From positions 1 to 43,384 of the forward strand of contig NZ_MJEI01000064.1 in the NCBI RefSeq assembly GCF_002095395.1: a DNA stretch of 43,384 bases. The letters run 5' to 3'. The position numbers and the translations under genes were made by a program. Origin of the DNA: Williamsia sp. 1135. GTDB taxonomy: Bacteria > Actinomycetota > Actinomycetes > Mycobacteriales > Mycobacteriaceae. Below, piece by piece: positions 25,677-33,492 of this stretch. The notes beneath the pieces are model-generated. The model was not told the origin of the DNA, did not search any database, and saw only the letters and a program-made list of their open reading frames with translations. How positions within the stretch are numbered: position 1 is the first letter of the stretch; the number at the start of each line of letters is the position of its first letter.

Positions 25677-26879
25677 TCAGCGATCGGCGGGACGGTAGGC
25701 GGTCACCACCACGGCGCCGCCGAGCCCGATGTTTTGTTGTAGCGCGATCTTCGCCCCGTCGACCTGACGTTTGTCGGCGGTGCCGCGGAGTTGCCAGGTC
25801 AACTCGCTCGCCTGCGCCAGGCCGGTGGCTCCGAGGGGATGGCCTTTCGAGATCAGACCACCGGACGGGTTCACGACCCAGCTGCCCCCGTAGGTCGTCT
25901 CCCCGCCGTCGATCAGCTTTCCACCGTCGCCCTCACCGCACAGGCCCAGCGCCTCGTAGGTGAGCAGCTCGTTCACGGAGAAGCAGTCGTGCAGCTCGAT
26001 GACGTCGACGTCGGTCGGCTCGATCTCCGCCTGCTCGTACACCTTTCGGGCTGCGTGACGGGTCATGTCGGCGCCGACGATGGTGATCGCACTCTTGTCG
26101 GTGAAGGTGGTCTCGAGGTCGGTGACCATGGCCTGTCCGACGATCTCGACGGACTGCGCAGCCAGACCGTGCTCGTCGACAAAACGCTCGCTCGCGAGGA
26201 CCACCGCGCCGGAGCCGTCGGAGGTCGGTGAGCACTGGAGCCTGGTCAGCTCGATCGGCTCGTAGATCATCTTCGCGGCCTTGATCTCGTCGAGCGAGTA
26301 CTCGTCCTGGAACTGGGCGTACGGGTTGTTGATCGAGTGCCGGTGGTTCTTCTCGCCGATCTTGGCGAAGTGCTCCGCGGTGGTCCCGTAACGCTGCATG
26401 TGTTCGAGGCCTGCGGCACCGAACATCCACGGCGCAGCCGGGAATGCGAACTCGAACAATTCCGACTCCGCGGCGATGTGGCGCATCAGCGGCTGTTCGC
26501 GATCTTGGGCGCCGCCGGCCAACGAGCCCGGCTGCATCTTCTCGAATCCCAACGCCAGCACACAATCTGCCAGTCCGCCGCGAATCGATCGAGCTGCCAG
26601 ATAGAGCGCCGTCGAGCCAGTGGAACAGTTGTTGTTCACGTTCGTGATCGGGATACCCGTCATGCCGAGCTCGTAGATGGCACGTTGACCACAGGTCGAA
26701 TCGCCGTAGACGTACCCGACGTGCGCCTCTTCGATCTGGTCGAAGGTGATCCCGGCATCCTCGAGCGCTCGGGTGCCCGATTCCTTGGCCATGGCCGGAT
26801 AGTCCCAGCCCTCCTTGCGACCAGGCTTCTCGAACTTGGTCATCCCGACACCGATCACAAAGACACGATTTCCGCTCAT
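25677..26879 (-). CDS. SCP-x-type thiolase / lipid-transfer protein
   Basis: 400 residues with thiolase fold and no separate SCP2 domain. The acyl-accepting cysteine is Cys85 in NNNCSTGST. The second active-site region is [13 protein letters not shown], and the C-terminal part carries [17 protein letters not shown] and [13 protein letters not shown]. These match the nonspecific lipid-transfer/SCP-x-like thiolases of actinobacteria that cleave or make beta-ketoacyl-CoA, often from sterols or branched lipids. ATG 26879 ([10 protein letters not shown]) is used; an upstream in-frame ATG would add a few residues. It is convergent with the acyl-CoA reductase, and the broken epoxide hydrolase fragment lies just upstream. 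Confidence 0.87.
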   Translation of the reverse strand: MSGNRVFVIGVGMTKFEKPGRKEGWDYPAMAKESGTRALEDAGITFDQIEEAHVGYVYGDSTCGQRAIYELGMTGIPITNVNNNCSTGSTALYLAARSIRGGLADCVLALGFEKMQPGSLAGGAQDREQPLMRHIAAESELFEFAFPAAPWMFGAAGLEHMQRYGTTAEHFAKIGEKNHRHSINNPYAQFQDEYSLDEIKAAKMIYEPIELTRLQCSPTSDGSGAVVLASERFVDEHGLAAQSVEIVGQAMVTDLETTFTDKSAITIVGADMTRHAARKVYEQAEIEPTDVDVIELHDCFSVNELLTYEALGLCGEGDGGKLIDGGETTYGGSWVVNPSGGLISKGHPLGATGLAQASELTWQLRGTADKRQVDGAKIALQQNIGLGGAVVVTAYRPADR

Positions 26880-26919
26880 CGTGTCAGCGTCCCACATACG
26901 GATCGACGGGATGTGCGGA

Positions 26920-27122
26920 TCAGCGGTAGGGGCGAAAGAACTCCCGGAGTTCCTGTGCGTACAGCTCGGGCTCCTCGAACGGCGCGAAATGCTCGCCTTC
27001 ACCAAAGACGAAACGATCCACGCGGCGAGGCCCGCCGGTGAGTCGTTCAGTCCGATTGCAGCGGTCTGTGGTTTGGTGCGGTGTATCGCAGCGTAGGCGC
27101 CCTCGGACTGTCCCCAGGCCAC
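26920..27122 (-). pseudogene. Remnant of an epoxide hydrolase-like alpha/beta hydrolase
   Basis: Two fragments in different frames on the minus strand. The upstream one, from 27122, reads [20 protein letters not shown] followed by [11 protein letters not shown], a hallmark of bacterial epoxide hydrolases. The downstream one, ending at 26920, reads [20 protein letters not shown] and [10 protein letters not shown], the histidine-containing tail of alpha/beta hydrolases. The roughly 80-100 residues normally between them are missing and the frames change near 27015. The N-terminal half is also gone. It is a decayed copy left between the thiolase and HNH genes. Confidence 0.65.
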
Positions 27123-27158
27123 GCGCCGTCGACCCTGTTCTGTTCGGATGGGGTGAGC

Positions 27159-27293
27159 CGTTGGCAGGCGGTCGGCGTGAGCGTTTTCAAGGTCGGATTC
27201 GAGGTCTGGATCTCCGGCGGCTGCACCGACGACTTCGACGTGTGCGTCCGACGCATGCTCGCTGAGCTGCGCGAGATCTCCTCCGGCGATTGA
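27159..27293 (+). pseudogene. Probable C-terminal remnant of a TetR-family gene
   Basis: The frame ending at 27293 reads [20 protein letters not shown], then [17 protein letters not shown]. This resembles the last two helices of actinobacterial TetR regulators. There is no helix-turn-helix upstream; sequence before 27159 in this frame does not fit the family. It is therefore probably the tail of a deleted regulator. The rest of the 26880-27433 gap holds the epoxide hydrolase fragment and the long dyad at 27312-27370, and no intact gene. Confidence 0.4.
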
Positions 27294-27311
27294 TTTTTCG
27301 CTTCACAGATG

Positions 27312-27370
27312 CACCCGTTTCGGTCAAATGCTCCAGCTGCATGCAACCGGAGCGTTTGACTGAACGGGTG
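27312..27370. repeat. 59-bp dyad upstream of the DUF222/HNH gene
   Basis: Arms CACCCGTT (27312-27319) and AACGGGTG (27363-27370) enclose GTCAAATGCTCC (27323-27334) and GGAGCGTTTGAC (27349-27360), 11 of 12 matched. The centre holds the palindrome TGCATGCA (27338-27345). All parts share one centre near 27341. It lies 63 bases before the HNH start. It could terminate the remnant gene upstream, serve as an operator, or be a recombination or endonuclease target. Confidence 0.65.
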
Positions 27371-27433
27371 GATTTGCAGTTACTTTCGGCCAGGGCGGCT
27401 GAATTGTCAGAGGCCCGTGGCATAGTCGACAGT

Positions 27434-29593
27434 ATGTTCGAAGAGCGGGTGGAAGCAGCGTTCCGGGGCCTGGGGGTGTCGACCCCAAGTCTGCTGCGTC
27501 CGCGCGAACTCACCACATCGATGCAGCAACTCGCTCACGTGAAAGGTCTTGCCGCCTGGTCTGAATATGCGACCGCGGCCGAGATTCATCGGCAGTTGGC
27601 CCAGCCCACGGCCGAGGTCGACGTGCGCCAACTAGACGGATGGGCACATTGCTCGGCGCGTGTCGGAGCTGCGCTGGGAGTCACGCCGGGTTGGGCCGAC
27701 AACGTGATCCGCCGGGGCCTGGCCTTGCGCGACCGACTGCCGCAGGTGAACGAGGCACTGCGAGCAGGCCGGGTCGCACCCCATCACGTCGGCGATATCG
27801 TCTCGCGCACCGAACTGGTCGACGGCATGCCGTGGTCGGCGTCGGTGGACGCGGAGATCGCAGAGATGTTGTGGCGCGACGGTGCCTGGTCCGCAGACCG
27901 GATGCGCAACATGGTCGACCAGATCGTGTTCCGCCACGACCCCGAGGGGGTCCGGGAACGCCGGTCCCGGGCCAGAGACGGCCGGAACTTCAAGCGGTAC
28001 GCGACCGCCGACGGGATGGCTGATGTGGTGGCGTCGATGACCGCCGAGAACGCCCTGCTCTTGGAGAAGCGGGTGCAGCAGTTGGCCACTCAGGTCTGCG
28101 CGAACGACCCCCGCACCACACCCCAGCGTCTGTCGGATGCGATGTTCTGCGCCACCATGGACGTCGACTTCCTCTGCCAGTGCGGAGATTCCGAAGGTTG
28201 TGAGTTCGCGCGTCCGCACGACGGTGACAGTGACGGTGACAGTGACGGTGACAGCGATGGCGGCACACAGTTCGTGGTTCACGTCGTGATGGACCAAGCG
28301 ACCGTCGAAGGGCGCGCCAACAACGCCGCACTGATGGACGGTCATGGAGTGATCTCCGGTGACCACGCCCGCGAGATCGCCCGCAGACCCGACGCCCGCC
28401 TGGCTCCGCTCGGTGGCGAACTGGCGAAGGACGTCCTCGATCAGCCGTCATCGGTGCCCGACTCCGCCGCCGATGACCTGCATACGCCTCGGGCGAAAGA
28501 ACTGAGCCCCGAGGAGCTGCTCGAGGAGATCAAGCGCCTGGTCAAAGCCAAAGAAGACGCCAAACGTCCACCGGCGAAAGAATCAGACGTCCGCGCAGAC
28601 GAAAATGGCGCTCGGGCAGAGGAATCCTCGTCTGCTGACGTTGACGATTCGATTGATGACGAGGGTCGCGCCGAACACGAAGAGGACCACGACCACGATC
28701 GTGCGGACAACGATCGTCTTCCGCAGCCCGAGGGAGAGGCCGACTCGACCCATCCGGCGCACGGTGCCCAAGCTCCGGAGGATGTGCCGCCCGACAACAG
28801 TTCCGAAGCAGCGGAATCTGGGCACACCGACACGGCCAAGGCCAGTAATACTGCCGAACCCGAGGATCCCGTCGACGCACACACCGAGCATCCGAGAACT
28901 GAATCGACAGAGCCGGAAGACAAAAACTCACCGCCGAACACACCGGAGCCGGAGCCTACCGCGCCAGAAGCAGAACCCGGATCTGAGCGCCCGAACCGGG
29001 CCGAACGTCGCCGGCGGCGCAAACGGAAAACCCAGACAGCGCTGCCGACGTCTCAACCGGGCAACGCCTACCGGTTGTCCGCTGCCCTCAACAGGTTTGT
29101 CCGGATCCGTGATGCCTACTGCACCTTCCCCGGCTGCCGAAGGCCCGCTTGGAAATCGGAAGTCGACCACACCGACGAATACGACCACGACAACCCCGAC
29201 GCGGGGGGACAAACCAGCGCCGAAGGCACCAAGTGCCTGTGCAAGTTTCATCACCTGCTCAAGACATTCGGCAACTGGATCGACTTCCAGGTCACCGACG
29301 AAAACGGACGCACCCGCATCGTCTTCATCAGCCCCGAAGGAGTTCGATTCCACGGACCGGCATGGTCAGGAGAAGACCTCTTTCCTGCGCTGTTGGACAT
29401 GACGTGGCGCGACCCTGGACCTCCCCGGGGAGCGCCGCCCGACATGCCAACGCGCGGGCGAACCCGACTGGCGGATAAATACGCCCGCCGCCGCGCAGAA
29501 CGGAACCGCAACCGTCGACGGATCGAAACGCCGACACCGCCGCCGCCTCCGGAACAGTTCGTCGAACACGACGGCCCGCCGCCACCGTTCTAG
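27434..29593 (+). CDS. DUF222/HNH endonuclease domain protein (REP13E12 family)
   Basis: 719 residues. The N-terminal DUF222 domain (about 1-320) includes HVKGLAAWSEYATAAEIHRQ and GWADNVIRRGLALRDRLPQV. A long acidic, low-complexity linker (about 322-520) follows, rich in D, E, S and P. The C-terminal HNH domain has AYCTFPGCRRPAWKSEVDHT and KCLCKFHHLLKTFGNW, with its zinc cysteines and HNH histidines. Three tandem 12-bp units at 28220-28255 encode a GDSD repeat. These proteins are abundant in mycolata and are suspected mobile or homing-type elements. ATG 27434 (MFEERVEAAF) is used because sequence before it does not fit the family. Its stop TAG shares the CTAG palindrome with the convergent stop at 29590. 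Confidence 0.85.
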   Translation: MFEERVEAAFRGLGVSTPSLLRPRELTTSMQQLAHVKGLAAWSEYATAAEIHRQLAQPTAEVDVRQLDGWAHCSARVGAALGVTPGWADNVIRRGLALRDRLPQVNEALRAGRVAPHHVGDIVSRTELVDGMPWSASVDAEIAEMLWRDGAWSADRMRNMVDQIVFRHDPEGVRERRSRARDGRNFKRYATADGMADVVASMTAENALLLEKRVQQLATQVCANDPRTTPQRLSDAMFCATMDVDFLCQCGDSEGCEFARPHDGDSDGDSDGDSDGGTQFVVHVVMDQATVEGRANNAALMDGHGVISGDHAREIARRPDARLAPLGGELAKDVLDQPSSVPDSAADDLHTPRAKELSPEELLEEIKRLVKAKEDAKRPPAKESDVRADENGARAEESSSADVDDSIDDEGRAEHEEDHDHDRADNDRLPQPEGEADSTHPAHGAQAPEDVPPDNSSEAAESGHTDTAKASNTAEPEDPVDAHTEHPRTESTEPEDKNSPPNTPEPEPTAPEAEPGSERPNRAERRRRRKRKTQTALPTSQPGNAYRLSAALNRFVRIRDAYCTFPGCRRPAWKSEVDHTDEYDHDNPDAGGQTSAEGTKCLCKFHHLLKTFGNWIDFQVTDENGRTRIVFISPEGVRFHGPAWSGEDLFPALLDMTWRDPGPPRGAPPDMPTRGRTRLADKYARRRAERNRNRRRIETPTPPPPPEQFVEHDGPPPPF
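28220..28255 (+). repeat. Three tandem 12-bp repeats inside the HNH gene
   Basis: GACGGTGACAGT is present three times (28220-28231, 28232-28243, 28244-28255; the last differs by one base). It encodes a DGDSDGDS-type acidic run between DUF222 and HNH regions. The 12-bp unit keeps the frame, so copy number can vary without loss of the gene. Confidence 0.85.
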
Positions 29594-30459
29594 GTCGTCG
29601 GCCAATGGACGAGCACGTCGTCGCGAAAACGTTTGAGGTCGAGAATCTTCTGCTCAGTGGAAACATCGCCGCCGCTGTAGAGGAGCCACGGCATCGTCAG
29701 GATGTGGGTGATCCCGGCGGCCTCGGCGTACCGGTAGTGGTCGGTGGTGAAGGCGTCGGTGAGGGGCGCGATGATGGAGAAGTCGGTGCTCGTCCTTCCG
29801 TATTGCTCTCGGAGTTCGCGCAGGCGGACCGTTGTGGTGATCGCCTCGTCCGTGGTCATGAGGTCGCCGATCCAGCCATCGTGCTGGGCGGCCCGGTGGA
29901 ACGCGCGGTCGGACAGTCCACCGATCAGAATAGGGATTCGTGGTGGTCTAGGAGACATCTCCACTCGCGGGACGCTGTAGCTCTCGCCGTTGAACTCGGT
30001 CCAGCCCGGAGTCCACAGGGACTTCATCAGTTCGACCATCTCGTCGGTCCGCCGGCCGCGGCCCTCGAAACGCGCGCCCATCAGCTCGAACTCATCTCGA
30101 CTCCAGCCCACCCCGAGGCCGAGTTCCACCCGGCCACCGCTGAGTACCGACGCCGTCCCAATGGCCTTCGCTGCGGTGAAGGGATCGCGCAACGCGGCGA
30201 CGTACACCGTGTTCACGAATCGGAGCCGCCGGGTGCACTGGGCGAGGCTGCCGATCAAGACCCACGGATCAGGCCAGTCGGTGAACCGATCCCAGCGTCG
30301 CGCTCCGTCCTCGGTGTAGGGGTACGGCGTTGCCATCTCTTCGAAGTCGACGACGTGGTCGGGAATGCCCAACCCGTGATAGCCGAGTTCATCTGCTGCG
30401 CGGGCGATTTCGATGACCTCTGCGGTGGGAAGAAACGCAGTGCTGATGTAGAACTTCAC
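29590..30459 (-). CDS. LLM-class F420-dependent oxidoreductase
   Basis: 289 residues of the luciferase-like monooxygenase (LLM) family, an (alpha/beta)8 barrel binding F420 or FMN. Family features are ISTAFLPTAEVIEIARAADE, LGYHGLGIPDHVVDF, ELGLGVGWSRDEFELMGARF and IPILIGGLSDRAFHRAAQ. Actinobacterial members of this type mostly use F420, an assignment by family rather than residue. The substrate is unknown. GTG 30459 (MKFYISTAFLPT) is chosen because TACTGT lies at 30467-30472 on the minus strand, seven bases before it, as for a leaderless mRNA. The frame continues upstream to 30504 without a ribosome site. Confidence 0.85.
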   Translation of the reverse strand: MKFYISTAFLPTAEVIEIARAADELGYHGLGIPDHVVDFEEMATPYPYTEDGARRWDRFTDWPDPWVLIGSLAQCTRRLRFVNTVYVAALRDPFTAAKAIGTASVLSGGRVELGLGVGWSRDEFELMGARFEGRGRRTDEMVELMKSLWTPGWTEFNGESYSVPRVEMSPRPPRIPILIGGLSDRAFHRAAQHDGWIGDLMTTDEAITTTVRLRELREQYGRTSTDFSIIAPLTDAFTTDHYRYAEAAGITHILTMPWLLYSGGDVSTEQKILDLKRFRDDVLVHWPTT

Positions 30460-30466
30460 AAAGTGG

Positions 30467-30472
30467 ACAGTA
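30467..30472 (-). promoter_or_regulatory. -10 box of the F420-type oxidoreductase gene
   Basis: TACTGT on the minus strand, seven bases before GTG 30459. Spacing suggests transcription starts at the codon (leaderless mRNA). Confidence 0.45.
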
Positions 30473-30522
30473 GTCCATTTTTCGGCCCGAGCAGATGTCC
30501 CCACTGACCCACTGTCGAGGCG

Positions 30523-31671
30523 TCAGAATCCGAGGTCTCGCCCGATCAGATCTTTCATGATCTCCGTGGTTCCACCGAAGATCGTCTGGATACGTACGTC
30601 GACGTAGGCCCTGGCCACTGCGTATTCATTCATGTAGCCGTAGCCGCCGTGTAGTTGCAGGCAGTTGTCGATGACCTTCTTGCCCAGCTCGGTACACCAC
30701 CACTTCGCCTTGGCTGCGTCGACCGCGGTCAGCTCGCCGGCCACCACCCCCGCGAGGCAGCGGTCCACGAACTGCTCGGCGATGTCGAGTTCGGTGGACA
30801 TCTCGGCGATGGTGAAACGGTTGGCCTGAAAAGAACCGATGGGCTGACCGAATGCCTTGCGGTCCTTGGCGTACTGAAGTGTCTCCTCGTAGATGGCCCG
30901 GGCGCCGGCAATGGCCCCGATGGCGATCGAGAGGCGTTCCGACGGAAGGTTCTGCATCAGGTGGTAGAAACCCCGGTTCTCGGTTCCCAGCAGATTTGTT
31001 GCAGGAACGCGGACGTCGGTGAAGTGCAGTTCGGCGGTGTCCTGGGCCTTCTGTCCCATCTTGTCGAGCTTGCGGCCACGCTCGAAGCCGGGCATGTCGC
31101 GTTCGACCACCAGCAACGAGAATGCTTTGTGCTTGGCGGCCGGGTCGGGGTCGGTGCGACAGACCACGATGACGAGGTCGGAGTTGATGCCGGCGGAGAT
31201 GAAGGTCTTGGAACCGTTGAGAATCCAGTCGTCGCCGTCACGCTTCGCTGAGGTCTTGATCCCGGAGAGGTCGCTGCCCGCCCCGGGCTCACTCATCGCG
31301 ATCGCCCCGATGATCTCGCCGGAGGCGAATCCGGGGAGCCATCGTTGCTTCTGTTCATCGGTGCCCAGTGATACGAGGTATGGGGCGACGATGTCGTTCT
31401 GGAGGCTGAAAGACGGTGATGCGGAACCGAACTTGGTCAACTCCTCGACGATGACGGCGTTGAAGCGGAAGTCGTCTACTCCGCCGCCGCCGTATTCCTC
31501 GGGGATGTTGAAACCGATCAGCCCGACCTCCCCGCCCTTCTTGTACACCTCGCGATCAACCTGTCCCTCGCGTTCCCAGGCGTCGGCGTAGGGCTTGATC
31601 TCGCGTTCGATGAAGTCTCGCGCCGTGGCGCGGAGTTGTTCGTGCTCGGTCTCGAAAACAAGTCTCTTCAT
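30523..31671 (-). CDS. Acyl-CoA dehydrogenase
   Basis: 382 residues, the standard size. Acyl-CoA dehydrogenases introduce a trans-2 double bond with FAD. Features are EQLRATARDFIEREIKPYAD at the N-terminus, IAMSEPGAGSDLSGIKTSA (FAD-binding loop), CLQLHGGYGYMNEYAVARAY, and IQTIFGGTTEIMKDLIGRDL with the catalytic Glu at the family position. Substrate chain length cannot be told. ATG 31671 has GGGAGAG five bases upstream; sequence before is not used. The gene is divergent from the P450 gene and 63 bases upstream of the F420-type oxidoreductase, likely a common neighbourhood for lipid or hydrophobic compound oxidation. Confidence 0.93.
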   Translation of the reverse strand: MKRLVFETEHEQLRATARDFIEREIKPYADAWEREGQVDREVYKKGGEVGLIGFNIPEEYGGGGVDDFRFNAVIVEELTKFGSASPSFSLQNDIVAPYLVSLGTDEQKQRWLPGFASGEIIGAIAMSEPGAGSDLSGIKTSAKRDGDDWILNGSKTFISAGINSDLVIVVCRTDPDPAAKHKAFSLLVVERDMPGFERGRKLDKMGQKAQDTAELHFTDVRVPATNLLGTENRGFYHLMQNLPSERLSIAIGAIAGARAIYEETLQYAKDRKAFGQPIGSFQANRFTIAEMSTELDIAEQFVDRCLAGVVAGELTAVDAAKAKWWCTELGKKVIDNCLQLHGGYGYMNEYAVARAYVDVRIQTIFGGTTEIMKDLIGRDLGF

Positions 31672-31847
31672 CGAAGCTCTCCCGTGCCGGTGCGGTTGCG
31701 GCCGCGGTCCGGCCAAAACCTGAGATCAGATTCACTTTACAGGTAGACTTCCGTCTTGGAATGAAAAATTAAGTTTGTTCCATTGTGGGTAGAGTCCTGA
31801 TGTGGCCGCTCGATTGGTCGGCCCGAAGCGATGGGGATGGTCACGCA

Positions 31848-33278
31848 GTGCAGACAGAAACGAAGATGAAGCTGCAGGCAGCCGCGGCAGCAGTCGTGGA
31901 GAAATACCCGAGCTCGCCACATGCGTTGGCGCAGCCACCGGCCGGTTCTGACCTCAAGCCGGTGATGGGCGACTTCGGTGCTCCCGGGATCGGCCACACG
32001 CTGGCCGGTCTCGCCGACCCACTTCGGGTCGCGAGGGACCGATACTCCGAGTTCGGGCCGGTGTCCTGGTCCGGGTCGCTCGGGATGAGGATAGTGAATC
32101 TGGTGGGCCCCGAGGCCCTGCAGCAGGTCTGGTCCAATCGCGACAAGGCCTTCTCCAGTGAAGAGGGCTGGGAACCGATGATCGGCCCGTTCTTCCGTCG
32201 CGGAGTGATGCTCATGGATTTCGAAGAGCACCTGCACCACCGCCGGATCCTGCAGCAGGCCTTCACCCGGCCGCGGCTCGTCGCGTATCTCGACATGATG
32301 ACGTCGCGGATCGTGACGACCATGGATACCTGGGAGCCGGCGCCGGACTTCCCGGTCTACACGCGGAGCAAAGAAATGCTCCTGGCGATCGCGACCGAGG
32401 TCTTCGTCGGCGCCCAACTGGGGCCGGAGGCGTCCAAGCTGGAGCATGCCTTCGAAGATGCCGTCAAAGGTGGACAGGCGATCGTCCGGGCCAACATGCC
32501 CGGTGGCACCTGGTCGAAGGGTTTGAAAGGGCGGCGGATTCTGCAGGAGTACTTCCGTTCCGAGCTGCCGGCCCGTCGTGCAGGGAACGGTGACGACCTC
32601 TTCAGCGTGCTGTGTCACAGCGAAAGCGAGGACGGGCACACCTTTTCCGACGAGGACATCGTCAACCACATGATCTTCGCGATGATGGCGGCGCACGACA
32701 CCAGCACGCTCGCCGTGTCGATGCTCACCTACTACCTGGGAATGAATCCGGAGTGGCAGGACCGGCTCCGCGCCGAGTCGTTGGCGCTGGGCAAACCGAC
32801 GCTCGAGTACGGCGACCTCGATTCGCTGCCGAGTCTCGATCTGGCCTTCAAAGAAGCCCTGCGATTGAATGCCCCGGTCGGCATGCTGTTCCGAAAGACG
32901 GTGAAAGACACCGATGTGATGGGTCACTTCATCCCTGCAGGGACATTGGTCTCGATCAATCCCTACGCCACCATGAGGATCGCCGACTTCTGGCATGACC
33001 CCGACGTGTTCGATCCCGAGCGATTCACCCCCGATCGGGCTGAGGACAAATCTCATCGGTTCGCTTGGGCGCCGTTCGGCGGTGGCGCGCACAAGTGCAT
33101 CGGGCTGTACTTCGGTGGCATGACGGTGAAAGCCACCATGCACCAGCTCCTTCAGCGTTTCGAGTGGAGTGTGCCCGAAGACTATGTGATGCCGCTGGTC
33201 TGGGGCACCGGGCCGACGCCTGCGGACGGCCTGCCGATCACCCTGCGCCGGAGGACCACCGATCGGGTGACGTCATGA
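31848..33278 (+). CDS. Cytochrome P450, CYP136-like
   Basis: 476 residues. Heme cysteine is Cys417 in FGGGAHKCIG; the I-helix has MMAAHDTST, and the ExxR helix is KEALRLNAPVG. Upstream motifs QPPAGSDLKPVMGDFG, VIGPFFRRGVMLMDFEEH-like and DIVNHMIFAMMAAHD are very close to mycobacterial CYP136 as I remember it (recall, not a search). The substrate is unknown, probably a sterol or lipid. GTG 31848 has GGGGATGG upstream; GTG 31785 would add 21 residues and give a length nearer to CYP136 relatives, so the start is open. The ferredoxin gene follows after ten bases and should supply electrons. Confidence 0.92.
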   Translation: MQTETKMKLQAAAAAVVEKYPSSPHALAQPPAGSDLKPVMGDFGAPGIGHTLAGLADPLRVARDRYSEFGPVSWSGSLGMRIVNLVGPEALQQVWSNRDKAFSSEEGWEPMIGPFFRRGVMLMDFEEHLHHRRILQQAFTRPRLVAYLDMMTSRIVTTMDTWEPAPDFPVYTRSKEMLLAIATEVFVGAQLGPEASKLEHAFEDAVKGGQAIVRANMPGGTWSKGLKGRRILQEYFRSELPARRAGNGDDLFSVLCHSESEDGHTFSDEDIVNHMIFAMMAAHDTSTLAVSMLTYYLGMNPEWQDRLRAESLALGKPTLEYGDLDSLPSLDLAFKEALRLNAPVGMLFRKTVKDTDVMGHFIPAGTLVSINPYATMRIADFWHDPDVFDPERFTPDRAEDKSHRFAWAPFGGGAHKCIGLYFGGMTVKATMHQLLQRFEWSVPEDYVMPLVWGTGPTPADGLPITLRRRTTDRVTS

Positions 33279-33288
33279 GGAGCCACCG

Positions 33289-33480
33289 ATGAGGGCGATC
33301 GCGAACCGGGAAGTCTGTGAGGGCCACGGGATCTGCGAGTCCATCGCGCCTGATGTGTTCCAGGTCGACGACGACGGAGAGGTGTCGGTGTTGGCCGACA
33401 ACCCTCCCGAATCCGAAGCCAACGCGGTGCGTCTCGCCGTCGAGAGTTGCCCCGTTGCGGCGTTGCTCGTCGAGGACTGA
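33289..33480 (+). CDS. P450-partner ferredoxin with His in the cluster motif
   Basis: 63 residues, one cluster. The motif is CEGHGIC, where His takes the position of the usual second cysteine, and the third cysteine is in ESCPVAALL. Actinobacterial P450 ferredoxins of this CxxHxxC(n)CP type often hold a [3Fe-4S] cluster. It should pass electrons to the P450 just upstream, with which it is coupled by position (GAGGAG before ATG 33289). Reductase genes are not in the window. Confidence 0.92.
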   Translation: MRAIANREVCEGHGICESIAPDVFQVDDDGEVSVLADNPPESEANAVRLAVESCPVAALLVED

Positions 33481-33492
33481 CACCACAAACGC

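Noticed and set aside
27434-29593. Active homing endonuclease or defence nuclease
   Set aside because: DUF222/HNH proteins are common in this group and their activity is not established; sequence alone does not show defence function.
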